Assembly: GCA_021730635.1 (NCBI GenBank)
Contig: JAJNNC010000009.1
Location: 1-64,000 of the forward strand
Source of the DNA: Catalimonadaceae bacterium JC749
Lineage (GTDB): Bacteria > Bacteroidota > Bacteroidia > Cytophagales > Cyclobacteriaceae
Direction: 5' to 3'
Length of the DNA stretch: 64,000 nucleotides
The notes beneath the pieces are model-generated. The model did no database searches and was not told where the DNA came from. It worked only from the letters and a program-made list of their open reading frames with translations. This document shows positions 63,429 to 64,000 of this stretch, piece after piece (within the stretch, counting starts at the first letter, position 1; the number at the start of each line of letters is the position of its first letter). The position numbers and the translations under genes were made by a program.

Positions 63429-63848
63429 TCAGTTCAGTTGTGAGGTGTCCACCACATTTGAATGTATGGGCAGCCATTCTTTCTCAAAAGTGGCCACAAT
63501 GTTATTGGCACCTCCGAAAACGCCTATGACTCTGGCAGTGGTGGTCCCCGTATTTTTCATATCATGAGGCACCATTTTAGGGACCAGCGCGATATGGCCC
63601 TGGGTTACCCTCGCGCTTTCCTCTCCTACAGTAGCGGTAAGCTCCCCTTCCAGGACAATCAAAAGTTCTTCTGCCGAGTCGGTATGCCTACCCAGACGAT
63701 CACCGGGTTCAATCTCAAAATACACACTGGCCAGATCCTGAGAGCCATGCACTCCCAACAAGGGGAAAGTGGCTCTGCTGTGTTGCTTTTCGTCTCCTTT
63801 TGCGACGAACTCTGTTAATTCAAGGGTTTTTAAATTGACTGTGATCAT
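63429..63848 (-). CDS. Cupin-domain protein
   Basis: A 139-residue single-domain cupin. The two cupin motifs are visible: GDRLGRHTDSAEELLIVLEGELTATVG, and PKMVPHDMKNTG. Histidines there may bind a metal. Function can range from sensing to dioxygenase or isomerase activity and cannot be fixed. It starts 6 bases after the stop of the truncated gene at the edge (same strand), so they are probably co-transcribed. Confidence 0.85.
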   Translation of the reverse strand: MITVNLKTLELTEFVAKGDEKQHSRATFPLLGVHGSQDLASVYFEIEPGDRLGRHTDSAEELLIVLEGELTATVGEESARVTQGHIALVPKMVPHDMKNTGTTTARVIGVFGGANNIVATFEKEWLPIHSNVVDTSQLN

Positions 63849-63854
63849 GGTTTC

Positions 63855-64000
63855 TTAATTTTGATATCCTTTAATTTTAACCTCACCTGTTTGAAAATTG
63901 ACAGTTCCCACACCCCACACATGCTTGTGGTTGATCCATTGGTATCGCCTGTCGTTGGTATGGAAATCCATGCTGAGCCGCAGGGCTCCTTTGTCATTGA
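63855..64000 (-). CDS. Truncated C-terminus of unknown protein
   Basis: The last 47 codons of a minus-strand gene run off the right edge and end at TAA, 63855-63857. The visible residues include DFHTNDRRYQWINHKHVWGVGTVN and end KGYQN. The RYQWINHKHVWGVG pattern is loosely like the C-terminal strand of DUF3237-type proteins, but the fragment is too short to assign. It is upstream of, and probably co-transcribed with, the cupin gene. Confidence 0.55.
   Translation of the reverse strand, partial: NDKGALRLSMDFHTNDRRYQWINHKHVWGVGTVNFQTGEVKIKGYQN

Overview
The window comes from a Bacteroidota chromosome, most likely a marine or soil member of the Cytophagales. Support for this comes from the PadR-linked FtsX/MacB permeases with an N-terminal permease-prefix domain, the Bacteroidota-type Crp/Fnr and LacI-like GntR regulators, the head-GIN protein, the many single-gene units with A-rich leaders and little Shine-Dalgarno signal, and secreted redox or hydrolase proteins with twin-arginine-like leaders. 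Genus and species cannot be given from the sequence. No rRNA, tRNA, CRISPR array or prophage was seen.

Layout. Positions 1-11.2 kb hold the first codons of a probable rhamnulose-1-phosphate aldolase/dehydrogenase, a GntR-type regulator, a FUSC membrane protein, a secreted protein, a GDSL hydrolase, a CBM9-like protein, a metallophosphoesterase, cytochrome bd oxidase (cydAB) and an alpha/beta hydrolase with a 62-residue partner. Positions 11.5-20.5 kb hold a secreted unknown, bestrophin, GNAT, YdeI-like protein, Nramp-related transporter, xylose-isomerase-like TIM barrel, and a sugar-acid pair (GntP permease plus IlvD/Edd dehydratase). Two small MITE-like elements lie in this part. Positions 20.7-29.8 kb hold pta and ackA. 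These are pulled 4.4 kb apart by three paralogous secreted acidic proteins on the opposite strand and a decayed IS5-family element whose ends match the MITEs.

Positions 29.8-35.7 kb carry an arylamine N-acetyltransferase/FMN reductase pair, a Crp/Fnr regulator, a GNAT-histone deacetylase fusion, a methyltransferase and a membrane nucleotidyl cyclase. Positions 35.7-56.8 kb are the most distinctive part: eight large FtsX/MacB-type permeases in tandem on one strand, five of them in a tight run behind a padR gene, with no ABC ATPase anywhere in the window. A perfect 15-bp inverted repeat sits directly in front of padR. All five prefix-bearing permeases start with TTG or GTG. Their prefix and first-helix segments are nearly identical in some pairs while the periplasmic parts diverge, which suggests gene conversion or domain swapping. 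A head-GIN adhesin-like gene lies just upstream of the last two permeases.

Positions 58.1-64 kb hold an enoyl-CoA hydratase-like protein, a chloramphenicol acetyltransferase-like protein overlapping a HAD phosphatase, a cyclase-family protein with an altered metal site, a secreted haloacid-dehalogenase-like protein, an AraC regulator, a cupin and a truncated gene at the edge.

How they fit together: the central metabolic genes (pta/ackA for acetate, cydAB for microaerobic respiration, aldonate uptake and dehydration, probable rhamnose use) indicate a flexible carbohydrate-using heterotroph. The permease array, acidic secreted proteins and mobile elements form the variable part.
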